A DNA stretch of 64,000 nt. Origin: Crambe crambe (taxonomy: Eukaryota > Porifera > Demospongiae > Poecilosclerida > Crambeidae). Below, in pieces: positions 63,701-64,000 of the stretch. The stretch lies in contig OZ004591.1 of the NCBI GenBank assembly GCA_963924555.1, forward strand, positions 434,001-498,000, given 5' to 3'. The notes beneath the pieces are model-generated. The model saw only the letters and a program-made list of their open reading frames with translations. It ran no database searches and was not told the DNA's origin. The position numbers and the translations under genes are program-made. Position 1 is the first letter of the stretch, and each line of letters starts with the position of its first letter.

Positions 63701-64000
63701 TACAGAATATGATTATCTGGTTATGATTTCGTGTCTCTGTTGCCCTGTCTTTCTTTATTCCAGCTTTTATTCTGTGAGACTTTCACAGCCTTGCCCGTAT
63801 TCTTGCTGCTGGCATTAGGAGCAATGTGGGCAGCTGCTTTCTATTTCTTCCTGTTCTTACCTGTTAGCAACTGGGAGGTACACGACTCCAACACTTGATG
63901 TTTCCATTTCAGATAGTGTGTGTGTATGTATAGGAAACTCCAGCCGAGTCTCGTGCAATGAATCAATATTGTGCTCTTCTTGGATTTTATGACTACCACG
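57757..64000 (+). CDS. SID-1/SIDT family transmembrane protein (3' incomplete)
   Basis: About 24 exons, from 57757-57960 to one open at the window edge (from 63934). It has a signal peptide ([12 protein letters not shown]) and an extracellular beta-rich ectodomain with several N-x-S/T sites and Cys ([40 protein letters not shown]). A first helix follows ([19 protein letters not shown]), a Ser-rich cytosolic loop, then the conserved multi-helix core: [61 protein letters not shown], and at the end [23 protein letters not shown]-1 proteins move double-stranded RNA or cholesterol across membranes. The Ser/His/Asp core (SAFYH, QFD) typical of this hydrolase-like fold is visible. The last part of the core is outside the window. 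Confidence 0.93.
58310..58430. repeat. CTGTCCCAGTATACCAGTAT minisatellite
   Basis: Four degenerate units in the first SID-1 gene intron. Confidence 0.8.
58735..59215. repeat. 480-bp C/T-only tract at a SID-1 acceptor
   Basis: From about 58735 the plus strand is almost purely C and T (CTCTCC, CCTCCC units) until ATATATTCCAG at 59219, the acceptor of exon 3. Confidence 0.9.
59800..59985. repeat. TAATAAGTCCCCCTG minisatellite in a SID-1 intron
   Basis: About ten units of GTCCCCCTGATTACTAATAA, or the shorter form lacking GATTAC, fill the intron before the exon at 59998. Confidence 0.85.
60925..61085. repeat. TTGCACATTACATG purine/pyrimidine repeat
   Basis: Degenerate units of TTACATGCATGTATGTG and CTTGCACATTACATG in the SID-1 intron before the exon at 61107. 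Confidence 0.75.
63368..63535. mobile_element. MITE in a SID-1 intron
   Basis: Ends AGCCCCGTTTACACG and CGTGTAAACACGGCT are inverted copies; inside, AACCCGGAT, AATCCGGGT and AACCCGGGTTAGG continue the pairing. The flanks read TCTAT and TATGA, so a short TAT or TA duplication is possible. It has no coding capacity. Confidence 0.75.

Overview
The window is eukaryotic nuclear DNA from a compact animal genome. Genes are split into many short exons with GT-AG introns, often 50-120 nt, and most neighbours sit 70-350 bp apart. The best guess is a demosponge or a similar early-branching metazoan. This rests on intron and intergenic compactness, an animal gene set (Na+/K+-ATPase, ETS factor with Pointed domain, SID-1/SIDT, CFAP45, NFRKB) and two Calx-beta/FN3 membrane proteins of a kind common in sponges. 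The organism is inferred; nothing in the sequence names it.

Left end (1-3480): a repeat-rich accessory stretch. It holds a 360-bp near-perfect palindrome, two inverted copies of a TA-flanked MITE each attached to a GC-rich repeat, and the 3' remnant of an IRAK/TKL-like kinase that carries an in-frame stop and is cut off by one of the repeats. Next (3485-11417) come two tandem paralogues with the same inferred 10-exon design: signal peptide, three two-exon Calx-beta-like units, FN3, transmembrane helix and cytoplasmic tail. This pair is the most unusual gene content in the window.

From 11787 to the end the window is a dense run of conserved housekeeping genes, mostly alternating in strand: ZNHIT2 (-), PPIP5K (+), CFAP45 (-), a DHHC palmitoyltransferase (+), NFRKB (-), a tiny stand-alone Pointed-domain gene (+), a GABPA-like ETS factor (-), Na+/K+-ATPase alpha (+), TOMM70 (+), NIT2 (+), NUP160 (-), PIGV (-), and a SID-1/SIDT gene (+) running off the right edge. 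Five divergent pairs share start-to-start intervals of about 130-235 bp and so probably share promoters. Five convergent pairs end 85-370 bp apart.

I built the exon models by hand from splice sites, codon phase and remembered family similarity. ZNHIT2, PPIP5K, CFAP45 and the two Calx-beta genes close exactly in frame with no leftover bases. For the other genes, single exon edges may be off by a few bases. The genes do not form one pathway. The interest lies in the Calx-beta pair, the ETS/Pointed-domain pair, and a repeated theme of short tandem duplications that copy splice sites (ATPase, TOMM70, NIT2), plus microsatellites used as polypyrimidine tracts and three GC-AG introns.
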